A stretch of DNA of 64,000 nt from CBDAMZ01 sp965197375 (GTDB taxonomy: Bacteria; Acidobacteriota; Vicinamibacteria; Vicinamibacterales; UBA8438): the NCBI GenBank assembly GCA_965197375.1, contig CBDAMZ010000007.1, forward strand, positions 124,001-188,000, in the 5' to 3' direction. Below the pieces are notes generated by a model. The model had not been told where the DNA came from. It searched no databases and saw only the letters and a list, made by a program, of their open reading frames with translations. Shown here piece after piece: positions 17,198 to 25,162 of this stretch. The translations under genes were made by a program, and so were the position numbers. Numbering within the stretch: the first letter of the stretch is position 1; every line of letters begins with the position of its first letter.

Positions 17198-17962
17198 CTA
17201 GAAACCGTAACGCAGGCCGCCGCCAAATTGTAGGCCACTGCCGTCGACCGACGCCGTACCGCTTGCGGTCGACAAGTCGACCGATGTGCTAGCGTATCGG
17301 ACGAAGACGCTGGCACCCACCCATTCCGTAAACATGTAGGATACGTCGCCGCCGCCATTAGCGCCGAGACAGGTCCCGGCGGCGGATCGCGTGAGTGCTT
17401 TCACAGTTACGCTGTCGAAGGGTTCAACCTCCTCGGATACGACCGAGGTCACCGAATCCTGTTTAACATGGAATACCGATGGCCCGCCGAAAACGGAGAC
17501 GACGATCGTCTCTGTGATAGGGATTACGTACACAGCCTGGAAGTGCATGCCGAGCTGGTGATAGCTGAGATCAGTCCGCTGGAGGCGCGCGGTCCGGGGC
17601 CGTTCGAAGAACAGCGGATGTGGCACGCTCCCACTGACGTCGAGTGTGCTTCGTGTCTGGAAGGATGTGAAGCTGATCGCAGCCGCGATACTACGCCACA
17701 TACGCAGACCACCGCCAATTTCAAACACTACGCCGCTGGTGGATGTGTGCTGAATGGTATAGTCAGCGACTTCGTCGTAAAGCAGAAACGATAAACGTTC
17801 TTGAAAACTCCGGTTGCCAGACTGGTGAGCACCGTTAACGCGGACAAAACCGTTGCCGGTCCATTCTCTTGTTTGGGCTTCGGCGCTGGTCGCCATTACC
17901 AGCCCGACACTGGCCAGCAACGTTGCCAATACCCATGCTGGTACGCCACCACGGCTGGTCAT
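17198..17962 (-). CDS. Outer-membrane beta-barrel-like protein (intact paralog of 173-986)
   Basis: The protein has 254 residues from ATG 17962, which begins a clear signal peptide (MTSRGGVPAWVLATLLASVG, cleavage after A-E-A). An upstream in-frame start would add 79 residues before this signal and is rejected. The mature part has alternating hydrophobic strands, G-G-G-L-R-M-W, V-P-H-P-L-F-F-E-R-P, F-G-G-P-S-V-F and a terminal G-G-G-L-R-Y-G-F, the Phe end expected for BAM-inserted barrels. A TATACA hexamer on the minus strand at 18001-17996, 34 bases upstream, may be the -10. Function is unknown; it reads like a small porin-like or OmpW/OmpA-barrel-type protein. Confidence 0.72.
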   Translation of the reverse strand: MTSRGGVPAWVLATLLASVGLVMATSAEAQTREWTGNGFVRVNGAHQSGNRSFQERLSFLLYDEVADYTIQHTSTSGVVFEIGGGLRMWRSIAAAISFTSFQTRSTLDVSGSVPHPLFFERPRTARLQRTDLSYHQLGMHFQAVYVIPITETIVVSVFGGPSVFHVKQDSVTSVVSEEVEPFDSVTVKALTRSAAGTCLGANGGGDVSYMFTEWVGASVFVRYASTSVDLSTASGTASVDGSGLQFGGGLRYGF

Positions 17963-18443
17963 TTTTATCCCTTGTCGGCGCCATCCTAGCACACGTGTAT
18001 AGTAGCCTGGCCGCTGTGTGAGGTTGCTGACTGTGTCACAGCAGGGCCGGGTTCCGTGAGCTACGACCCCCTCGTTGTCATGACCCAGCTCCACGCAGCT
18101 GCCCGCTGAATACTGCGCTTCCGCCGGGGGGCTTTCGCCCGATACCAAGGGTTCGCCCATCGGTTGTCTCGCTGCGTTTCTGGTTACCGGCGACGACATC
18201 CGGTTGCTAGTGCGGCGAGTTCACTGTCGGTCGAAGAGGTGTTCGTCCGGATTCGCATTGATCCCCAGCGACGACCGGGAGAACTCAAATTGTCGGAACT
18301 CACTGAGCTATCAGCAGTTCTGTCTTCAACCGGAGCTGAGCCATGTTATACTCGCAGTAATTTCACCCGCCGCGGGCCCGCCCAGCAGCCTGCACACGTA
18401 GAGGGGCCGATGATCCCCCCCAAGAAACGCCGTCGCTCGGCGG
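17963..18443. other. Divergent intergenic region
   Basis: This is 481 bp between the barrel gene (leftward) and the FN3 lipoprotein (rightward). No coding frame here looks real. It holds the promoter candidates for both genes; the one for the lipoprotein is listed separately. Confidence 0.4.
18325..18352 (+). promoter_or_regulatory. Candidate sigma-70-like promoter for the FN3 lipoprotein
   Basis: TTCAAC (18325-18330) and TATACT (18347-18352, five of six to TATAAT) are separated by 16 bp, about 90 bp before the ATG at 18444. The -35 box is poor. This is by-eye evidence only. Confidence 0.3.
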
Positions 18444-19845
18444 ATGTCTGTACTCATGGCAGGGCTACGCTGCGTCGCCGGAATTATGGGCGTGTTGCTG
18501 GTGACGCTGGTGTACAGCTGTGGCGGATCGGCCCCGACGTCCCCTACGCCAGTAACTGGCCCTCGTGATACGCGCGCGGGTGCGACGGCTGTGGTGCCGG
18601 GCGCGGCGGGTGCGGTATCGGATTCCCAGAGTGCCGTTGGGATTGAAGCCATCGGACTGCCGCCTGATGGATCGACATTGAAGGCAACCGCACCGACCGT
18701 GCAATCACCAAACAACGGCGAAGTCGTCGGCGAGTTGTTACGGCCGACTCTGACAGTCTTACATGCTCGGGGCCGATTTGTGTCGACCGCACTCCAGCAT
18801 CGCTTTGAGGTCTGGGAAGTGGCCGATGATGGCACCATAATCCTGGCCGCAGTTGGCATGGCGGATCAGACTCCGAACACGACATCGCACACGGTGGTCG
18901 TTCCGCTGAACCAAGACACGAGCTACCAATGGCGTGTGCGCGCTGAGCGCAACGAGTTCTTTGGTCCATGGTCTGGCTGGGGCACCTTCCGGACGCCGGT
19001 CCCAGTCACGATCGAGGTACCCCTTTTATGGCAGCCTACCAACGGCACGACGGTGAGCAGCGTCCGCCCGGTCTTGGAAGTGGCCAATGGCGAAGTCAGC
19101 GCAAATGCTGGCGCAGTCACGTGCGAATTTCAGATCGCGACAGATTTTTCGTTCGAGAACGTTGTTGCGACGCTGGCTGGTGAGTTAGGCGCTCATACTG
19201 CTCTGCCGAACACCGGCGTCGGTGTCATTGGTACCCACGCACAGACGCAGTACACGAGCGTCCAGCCTGACTTTGACCTCGAATACGAAACAACGTATTA
19301 CTGGTGCGTCTGGGGTACCAATGAGATCGTAGTAACTACGCAGGGGTCAGCGTGCGGTCGGCGCGTACACGGCCGTCTGGGCGTTCACGACGCCGTCTGA
19401 GGCGGAGAGCGAATCTGGGAGTGGGGTGGACGCGTTCGATCTTAGTGGGGCTAACTTTCTACATGCCAATATTAGCGGCTGGCCGGTGACCTCGACGATC
19501 ACGAGCGTGACCATCGGAGATCCTCCCATCCGCATCAATCATACCAAGTCCGGCGCGTGGCCGTCGGTTAGCGCAGGGGGTACGATTGTTGAGGGCAACC
19601 CGTGGATCGTCTTTAAACTCAGCGGCCAATGGTATGCGGGCGCCTACGAGTGGAACAGACCAGGTCAGACATGTAAGCAGATCTCAGCGAGTAATATCGG
19701 TGACCACATTGAAGTGTCGCCAGGGAATACCTATAGGCCAGTGTCTGGTGAGACTGTCTATTTCTTTGTGAGCACGCCTGCGCGTTTCGGTCAGGAAGGA
19801 CCCCTGGCAGAACGCTCGAACGTTGTGAAAGCAACCTGGCCGTAA
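18444..19845 (+). pseudogene. Fibronectin-III-like secreted lipoprotein, broken by a frameshift near 19345-19360
   Basis: The first frame (18444-19400) has a lipoprotein signal (GIMGVLLVTLVYSCGGS, Cys as lipid site) and two FN3-like repeats marked by Y-Q-W-R-V-R-A and Y-Y-W-C-V-W-G-T-N. Near 19350 the sense leaves this frame. In the next frame it continues AYTAVWAFTTPSEAESES, joining into VDAFDLSGANFLHANISGW and a C-terminal domain ending S-N-V-V-K-A-T-W-P at a TAA (19843-19845). One surplus base in TGCGGTCGGCGC explains the break. Intact, the product would have about 467 residues exposed at the cell surface or in the periplasm. The role is unknown; the C-terminal part may be adhesive or carbohydrate-binding. 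Confidence 0.72.
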
Positions 19846-19931
19846 CCGCAGATGGTGCAACGGCGAACTTTTTTGCCGTCCGTGACGTTGTCCGGTAGTC
19901 GGTACTCGCGCGCAAGGGTATTGTTTTTGTT

Positions 19932-20975
19932 GTGGCCCGCATCGCAATCGTAACCTCCCATCCTCCGTTCGCCGCTGGCGGCCATCTCGTCATCGCGAAT
20001 GCACTCGTGGCTGCTCTCAAGCACGCCGGGCATGACGCGGCGTTAACGCTCACGCCCCAGAATCGGTTCGGGCGTCAAACCGCCGCGTATTTTTCGACGT
20101 GGCTGACGGATGTTGGCCAGACGCACGAGGGTCAGCCGGTCGATCAGGTTATCAGCCTACGCTTTCCGAGTTATGCCGTGCGCCATCCGGTCCACGTGTG
20201 CTGGCTTAATCACAGGATGCGCGAGTATTACGATCTGTGGCCCAGGTTTAGTGCGCCGTTATCGTACCGGGCGCGCGTTAAGGAGCGCGTGCGGCGACGC
20301 CTTATCCACGCGACTGATCGCTATTTGCTTGCCCACAATGTCACACGCCTTTTCGCACAGTCACGAACCATTCAGGCGCGGCTGACCCGATGGGGTGGGG
20401 TTCCGTCAGAAGTGTTGTATCCACCGCCACCCCCTCGCGACTATCGGTGTGACGGATATGGTGATTACCTCCTCGTGATATCTCGGCTGACGCCGTTGAA
20501 GCGAATCGATCTCGTAATCGAGGCACTCGCGCAGCCGGCGGCATCTGCTGTTCGCTGTCTGATCGTCGGTGCAGGCGGTGCGAAGGCTGATCTCGAACAC
20601 CACGTCAAGAGGCGCGGTCTGGGATCTCGGGTGACGTTGCGAGGTGCCGTAAGTGACCAGGAGTTGCTGGACTATCTCGCGCGCTGTCGTGCCGTCTGCT
20701 TCCCAGCTGCTCACGAAGACTATGGTCTGGTAACGGTCGAGGCATTTGCTTCGGCGAAGGCAGTAATCACTTGTACGGACAGCGGTGGACCAGCGGAGCT
20801 GGTCCGAGATCAGACGACTGGGTTAGTGGTAGCTCCTTCTCCTCAGGCGCTCTCGGCAGCCATGGCGTTGTTAATGGACGATCGCAGATTCGCTGAGCGC
20901 TTAGGGAGTGCCGCCCGCCAACACGCTGCCACGATGACGTGGGCACGCACACTTGATCAATTGCTTCTCGTATAG
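19932..20975 (+). CDS. Glycosyltransferase family 4 (GT-B fold)
   Basis: The protein has 347 residues from a GTG. It opens ARIAIVTSHPPFAAGGHL, a GT4-like N-terminus with a Gly-rich loop. The second Rossmann domain carries V-I-S-R-L-T-P-L-K-R-I-D (about residues 183-194) and the donor-site E-D-Y-G-L-V-T-V-E-A-F-A-S (E-x7-E, about 264-276). It acts in the cytoplasm with a nucleotide-sugar donor. Dtd follows after 33 bp. No sugar specificity can be read. It lies apart from the polysaccharide operon on its left and runs in the opposite direction. Confidence 0.85.
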   Translation: MARIAIVTSHPPFAAGGHLVIANALVAALKHAGHDAALTLTPQNRFGRQTAAYFSTWLTDVGQTHEGQPVDQVISLRFPSYAVRHPVHVCWLNHRMREYYDLWPRFSAPLSYRARVKERVRRRLIHATDRYLLAHNVTRLFAQSRTIQARLTRWGGVPSEVLYPPPPPRDYRCDGYGDYLLVISRLTPLKRIDLVIEALAQPAASAVRCLIVGAGGAKADLEHHVKRRGLGSRVTLRGAVSDQELLDYLARCRAVCFPAAHEDYGLVTVEAFASAKAVITCTDSGGPAELVRDQTTGLVVAPSPQALSAAMALLMDDRRFAERLGSAARQHAATMTWARTLDQLLLV

Positions 20976-21008
20976 ACTGGGCAGCGAGTCGCTTGTCGCC
21001 TTCACTCC

Positions 21009-21458
21009 ATGAGAGTCGTTGTCCAGCGGGTGCGCTCCGCCTCTGTTACCGTTGATGGACGGACCGCTGCTCTGATCTCGCGTGGGCTCCTCGTCTTCGT
21101 TGCGGTAGGTCGTGACGACACCCAAGTGGACATTGACTACATCGCTAGCAAGATCCGGACACTACGCTTGTTTGAGGACAACGAGGGCAAAATGAACCGG
21201 TCTCTGACGGACGTGGGCGGAGCCGTGCTTGTGGTTTCCGAGTTCACGCTGTTTGGCGACTGCCGACGCGGGCGGCGACCGTCATTTGACGGTGCCGCGC
21301 CGCCGTCCGCCGCACGCGCCGTCTACGACACGCTGATCGACGTGCTCCGGGCTGCCGGCGTGAGGGTTGAGGCCGGCGTGTTTCGAGCGATGATGGAGGT
21401 CGGGCTTGTCAATGAGGGCCCGGTCACCGTGTTGCTCGACAGTGCCCGCAGCTTCTGA
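21009..21458 (+). CDS. dtd: D-aminoacyl-tRNA deacylase
   Basis: This 149-residue protein matches the usual DTD length (145-150). It hydrolyses D-amino acids wrongly attached to tRNA, in the cytoplasm. Signature blocks are MRVVVQRVRSASVTVDG at the start, S-E-F-T-L-F-G-D (about residues 77-84, the S-Q-x-T-L-Y motif), R-R-P-S-F and the cross-subunit N-E-G-P-V-T (Gly-cisPro loop, about 135-140). The gene is complete. A second IS3 element lies 83 bp downstream. Confidence 0.94.
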   Translation: MRVVVQRVRSASVTVDGRTAALISRGLLVFVAVGRDDTQVDIDYIASKIRTLRLFEDNEGKMNRSLTDVGGAVLVVSEFTLFGDCRRGRRPSFDGAAPPSAARAVYDTLIDVLRAAGVRVEAGVFRAMMEVGLVNEGPVTVLLDSARSF

Positions 21459-21537
21459 ATGGCCGAACCTGACACGGCGAGCAATACGGTGGCGGTCCGT
21501 GACGGGAGTCTCGCTTTGTGCCGAGGACCTTCTACGG

Positions 21538-21541
21538 AAGG
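21538..21541 (+). repeat. Target-site duplication AAGG, left of IS copy 2
   Basis: AAGG at 21538-21541 is repeated at 22826-22829 directly outside the IS ends. A 4-bp duplication fits IS3-family transposition and shows this copy is a simple insertion. Confidence 0.8.
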
Positions 21542-22825
21542 TGAATCGCACCGGGTTTCTCGGAGACCTCATTGCTTGGGAGGATGGGGGCTATGGGGCG
21601 TCCCAGTCGGTTTTCTCCGGAAGTGCGCGAACGTGCCGTCCGGATGGTCGAGGAGTACCGGGAGGCCCACGCCTCAGAGTGGGCGGTGCTGCAGTCGGTG
21701 GCGCCGAAGCTCGGCTGCACGGCGGAGACGCTGCGGAAGTGGGTGCGGCAGGCGCAGCGTGATGCTGGGCATCGGCCGGGCCTGACGACGAGCGAGCGGG
21801 AGCGGTTGAAGGAGCTGAAGCGGGCGAATGAGATCCTGCGGAAAGCGTTCGCGTATTTCGCCCAGGCGGAGCGCGACCGCCGGAGGACGTCGCCACGATG
21901 GTCCAGTTCATCGCCGACCATCGCGCCGTGGTCGGGGTCGAGCCGATCTGCGCCGTGCTGCCGATCGCCCCGTCGACGGACTCATCGCCATCGGCACCAG
22001 CGGACGGACACATCCGACGCGCCGGTCCGCACGGGCGCAGCGCGACGGTCAGCTCCGCGTCGAGATTCAGCGGGTCTATGACGCGCACCAGCAGGTCTAC
22101 GGCCCCCGGAAAGTCTGGAAGCAGCTGCGACGGGACGGCGTCCGCGTGGCGCGCTGCACCGTGGCGCGCCTGATGCGCGCGATGGGCCTTGCCGGGGCCG
22201 GGCCTGGGTCACCACGACCCACGCCGGTGAGGGCGGTCGCCCGGTGGACCTCGTTGACCGCCGATTCGTGGCCACCCGTCCGAATCAGCTCTGGGTCTCC
22301 GATTTCACGTACGTCGCACCCTGGGGCGGCTTTGGCTACGTCGCGTTCGTCATCGACGTGTTTGCGCGACGCATTGTGGGCTGGCGGGTGTCGGCCTCCA
22401 TGCGCACGGACTTTGTGCTGGATGCGGTGGAGCAGGCGATCTACGCCCGCCGGGGCGACGCCCTCACCGGCCTCGTACATCACAGTGATGCCGGGTCGCA
22501 ATATCTCTCGATGCGGTACACGGATCGCCTCGTGGACGCCGGCATCGCGCCGTCGGTCGGCAGCCAAGGCGATGCCTATGACAATGCCCTCGCCGAATCG
22601 GTGATCGGCTTGTACAAGACGGAGGCGATTCGACGGAAGGGCCCGTGGCGCACCCTCGAGGCCGTGGAGTTCGCCACCTTGACGTGGGTGGACTGGTTCA
22701 ACACACGACGACTGTTGGGGCCGCTCGGGGACATTCCACCAGCAGAGTTCGAGGCGCAGTACTATGAGCAGGCTGAGGTGGCCTGATTCAACGCATTCGG
22801 TCTCCGAGAAACCCGGTACGATTCA
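21542..22825 (+). mobile_element. IS3-family insertion sequence, copy 2 (1284 bp)
   Basis: It has the same 27-bp terminal repeats as copy 1 (21542-21568 and 22799-22825), the same orientation, and sequence almost identical to copy 1 apart from three indels. These are a 21-bp loss in the coiled-coil region near 21810, a 4-bp gain near 22005 and a 10-bp loss near 22195; together they account exactly for the 27-bp length difference. It is flanked by the AAGG duplication. It sits between dtd and the CPBP gene, about 30 bp before the CPBP start, and may separate that gene from its promoter. Confidence 0.93.
21593..22786 (+). pseudogene. IS3 transposase of copy 2, OrfB broken in three frames
   Basis: OrfA starts at ATG 21593 and keeps the HTH, but its zipper lacks seven residues (EREVREL) compared with copy 1, an in-frame loss of one heptad between GAGCTG direct repeats. 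OrfB begins at ATG 21898 (VQFIADHRAVVGVEPIC), leaves frame near 21985-22010, continues as RTHPTRRSARAQRDGQLRVE, leaves frame again near 22195 where 10 bp between GGGGCC repeats are gone, and the DDE core (W-V-S-D-F-T-Y, H-H-S-D-A-G, L-A-E-S) follows in a third frame. It is very unlikely to make active transposase and could only move in trans. Confidence 0.85.
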
Positions 22826-22829
22826 AAGG
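22826..22829 (+). repeat. Target-site duplication AAGG, right of IS copy 2
   Basis: It matches 21538-21541. Confidence 0.8.
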
Positions 22830-22856
22830 CGGTGTCCAGACCATGCGAGGGAACGA

Positions 22857-23429
22857 GTGGCCACGAGGCAGCTCCTGACGGTGGTGGTCGGTGTCGAAGC
22901 CATGTTGGTTCTGATGGCGGCGCTGTGGATGTGGCTACGCGACATCCCGGCGAGCCTCGGCGCCGGTTCGTGGCTGGGCGACGCATTGAGAGGCGCGGTG
23001 GTGGCTGGCGGTCTGGCCGCAGTCAATTTCTATCTGCTCTGTTACGCGCCGGAGCTTCCTGGCGTGCGGGCGGTTCGGCGATTGTACCGAGACACTCTAA
23101 AACCGCTGTTCGGAACTATCGGCCGGCGTGAGGTGCTCGTTATCAGCGTTGCCGCTGGTATCGGAGAGGAGCTATTGTTCCGCGGGGCGCTGCAGCCGGA
23201 GGTTGGGCTCGTGCCGGCCAGCCTTATCTTCGGAGTCTTGCACATGGGCGGCAACGGGACGTTAGCCTTTAGTTGCTGGGTAGCCGTGATGGGCGGGGTG
23301 CTTGGCGGGCTCGCGCTGTGGACCGAGGGTCTCCTGGCGCCGATTATTGCTCACACCGTCTACGACGCCACGGCGTTGGCCTACATGCGATGGGGCGCTG
23401 AGTGTCCGGCCGGTGGGGAGCCTTCTTGA
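22857..23429 (+). CDS. CPBP-family intramembrane metalloprotease
   Basis: The protein has 190 residues from a GTG at 22857 with GAGG about 7 bases upstream. This start avoids the IS-derived residues that the open frame would otherwise add. It has several membrane helices and the three CPBP (Abi, Rce1-like) motifs: E-E-L-L-F-R-G (about residues 103-109), F-G-V-L-H-M-G (about 124-130) and H-T-V-Y-D-A (about 167-172), which provide the zinc-site Glu and His residues in the membrane. Family members cleave membrane or prenylated proteins or handle peptides; the substrate here is unknown. The IS inserted just upstream could change its expression. Confidence 0.85.
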   Translation: MATRQLLTVVVGVEAMLVLMAALWMWLRDIPASLGAGSWLGDALRGAVVAGGLAAVNFYLLCYAPELPGVRAVRRLYRDTLKPLFGTIGRREVLVISVAAGIGEELLFRGALQPEVGLVPASLIFGVLHMGGNGTLAFSCWVAVMGGVLGGLALWTEGLLAPIIAHTVYDATALAYMRWGAECPAGGEPS

Positions 23430-23482
23430 CGCTGGTGTGAACAAGGCGCCCGGCAATCGATGACGACTCTCTAGGAGAGACA

Positions 23483-24337
23483 ATGTTTCTTCGACGGCTA
23501 TTGTTCCTGATCGGCGTGGTCGGGGTCGTGATATCGGCGGTAAGCGTTCACGCCCAGCAGCGACCACTCGTCACCGAAGACCCTGAGTCGATTGGAAGCG
23601 GGCTGGTGCTGGTGGAGGGGGGATTTGACTACGTTCGAAACCAGCCTTACTCGGTCTCAGGGCTTAAAGGCCATCGGTTTCGGACGCCGACTTTGGGTCT
23701 TAGCATCGGCGTAAGTTCAATCGCTGAAATCCAGATCGACGGCATCTCCTATCAGCGCCTGAGCGTGACCAAGCGGATGGAGGCGCCGCTGTCCTCGCGG
23801 CTGAGGTTTAGCGGCGACACAACGGTAGACATGGATGACATTGTCATTGGGGTCAAGGTTCTGGTTGTGTCCGAGGGCAGTCGTCGACCGGCTATTGCAC
23901 TGCGCTTTGCGACGCGTCTGCCGAATGCCGGAAACGAGAGCGGTCTTGGTCTTGACACGATAGACTTCATCAACACTCTCTTGGTCGGCAAGACAATCGG
24001 CTCGACACGCGTCGTTGGGAATATTGGCCTGGGGATCCTCAGTGACCCGACGCGTGGTGACCGTCAGAACGATGTGGTTATGTATGGGTTGTCGGTGGCG
24101 CGGGCCATAACTCAAGCTGCTGAGATCGTTGCCGAATTGAATGGTCACGCCAGCACACGCCGTGGAGAGCCTCCACCAGGAACCGACAGCTCCTCGCATA
24201 TGCGGGTCGGGACGCGCTATACACGTGGTCCTGTGCGGATCGATGCTGCGCTTATTGCTGGACTGACATCGCGCGATCCCACGGTCGGCCTCACCGCGGG
24301 GTTGACCTGGGTGTTTCATGGGATGCAGGTTCCCTAA
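23483..24337 (+). CDS. Exported beta-barrel-like protein of unknown function
   Basis: The protein has 284 residues with a signal peptide (FLRRLLFLIGVVGVVISAV, cleavage after A-Q-Q region) and then PLVTEDPESIGSGLVLVEGG. This P-x-x-T-D/E-D-x-x-x-x-x-x-G opening is frequent in outer-membrane proteins annotated as transporter-like or as phenol-degradation MetA-type barrels. The rest is alternating strands with many Gly, with a terminal F-H-G-M-Q-V-P. The ATG overlaps nothing upstream and has AGGAGAGA at about 5-6 bases. Its stop overlaps the dapF start (TAATG). The operon position before cytoplasmic enzymes gives no clue to a function. Confidence 0.7.
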   Translation: MFLRRLLFLIGVVGVVISAVSVHAQQRPLVTEDPESIGSGLVLVEGGFDYVRNQPYSVSGLKGHRFRTPTLGLSIGVSSIAEIQIDGISYQRLSVTKRMEAPLSSRLRFSGDTTVDMDDIVIGVKVLVVSEGSRRPAIALRFATRLPNAGNESGLGLDTIDFINTLLVGKTIGSTRVVGNIGLGILSDPTRGDRQNDVVMYGLSVARAITQAAEIVAELNGHASTRRGEPPPGTDSSSHMRVGTRYTRGPVRIDAALIAGLTSRDPTVGLTAGLTWVFHGMQVP

Positions 24338-25158
24338 TGTCCTTTGATTTCATCAAAGCTCACGCCTACGGAAACGACTTCCTCTTCATTAGCGAAGATG
24401 TGGTCGGGGTAGGTGAGGCTGCGGCCGTCGCGCTGGCCGCGTGCGATCGACACCGCGGTATTGGTGCCGACGGACTCATCTTCTACCGTCGGACGGCCGC
24501 TGGGGCAGCGATGACGTTGTTTAACGCTGACGGCAGCCCTGCGGAAGTATCTGGTAACGGCGTTCGGTGCCTCGCTGCCGTTGTCGCTGGGATGCCAGTT
24601 GCCGATCGCACAGGTGATCCGTTCGATGAAATCGTTATCGAGACCGGTGATGGGATCAAGACCCTAACGCTCATTGAGGATGCCCACCCTCGTTATGTGT
24701 TCCGGGCATTTATGGGCGAGCCCAAACACCTTCGCGAATTGGAGCTCGATGCGGCCGGTGAGCGGATCGCGGCGGTCGTGCTGTCTGTTGGAAACCCGCA
24801 GTGCGTCGTACTGACCTCTGCCCTCGACGAAGCACGATTTAGACGGCTCGGGCCGCAGCTGGCGACCCACCCGGCGTTTCCGAACGGGACCAACGTTGAG
24901 TTCGTCGAGGTCGAGCGGCCAAGCCGCGTGCGGATTCTCATCTGGGAGCGCGGTGTGGGACCGACCTCCGCCTCTGGCACTGGTGCCTGCGCCTCGGCGG
25001 TTGCGGCTGCAGTCTACGGCGGCGCTGAGCGGAGCATCGACGTGGTCTCCCCTGGGGGTTCGCAACGTGTTGACTGGGCCGATGACGGGATCTATTTAAC
25101 CGGGTGGGCTGAACTGACGGCGTCAGGCCAGTGGACCTACGTCCCCCTGGCCGACTAG
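24337..25158 (+). CDS. dapF: Diaminopimelate epimerase homolog with Ser at both catalytic Cys positions
   Basis: The protein has 273 residues, the normal DapF size, in two mirror-like halves. DapF converts LL- to meso-diaminopimelate for lysine and peptidoglycan. Family blocks are present: H-A-Y-G-N-D-F (residues 9-15), N-A-D-G-S-P-A-E, G-N-G-V-R-C, G-N-P-Q-C-V and W-E-R-G-V-G. However, the two catalytic cysteines of the known enzyme (in C-G-N-G and A-C-G-T-G-A) are serines here: A-E-V-S-G-N-G (Ser72) and T-S-A-S-G-T-G-A (Ser213), both TCT codons. The frame is intact, so this is not simple decay. It may be a lineage variant with altered activity. It starts by TAATG overlap with the barrel gene and is followed by larC. 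Confidence 0.85.
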   Translation: MSFDFIKAHAYGNDFLFISEDVVGVGEAAAVALAACDRHRGIGADGLIFYRRTAAGAAMTLFNADGSPAEVSGNGVRCLAAVVAGMPVADRTGDPFDEIVIETGDGIKTLTLIEDAHPRYVFRAFMGEPKHLRELELDAAGERIAAVVLSVGNPQCVVLTSALDEARFRRLGPQLATHPAFPNGTNVEFVEVERPSRVRILIWERGVGPTSASGTGACASAVAAAVYGGAERSIDVVSPGGSQRVDWADDGIYLTGWAELTASGQWTYVPLAD

Positions 25159-25162
25159 TTGC

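Noticed and set aside
16851..17201. 116-residue open frame in the epimerase upstream region
   Set aside because: No motif, poor composition, overlaps the end of the barrel gene on the other strand, and no ribosome binding site.
18444..19845. Programmed frameshift in the FN3 lipoprotein
   Set aside because: No slippery heptamer or following pseudoknot is visible near 19350; a plain indel is simpler.
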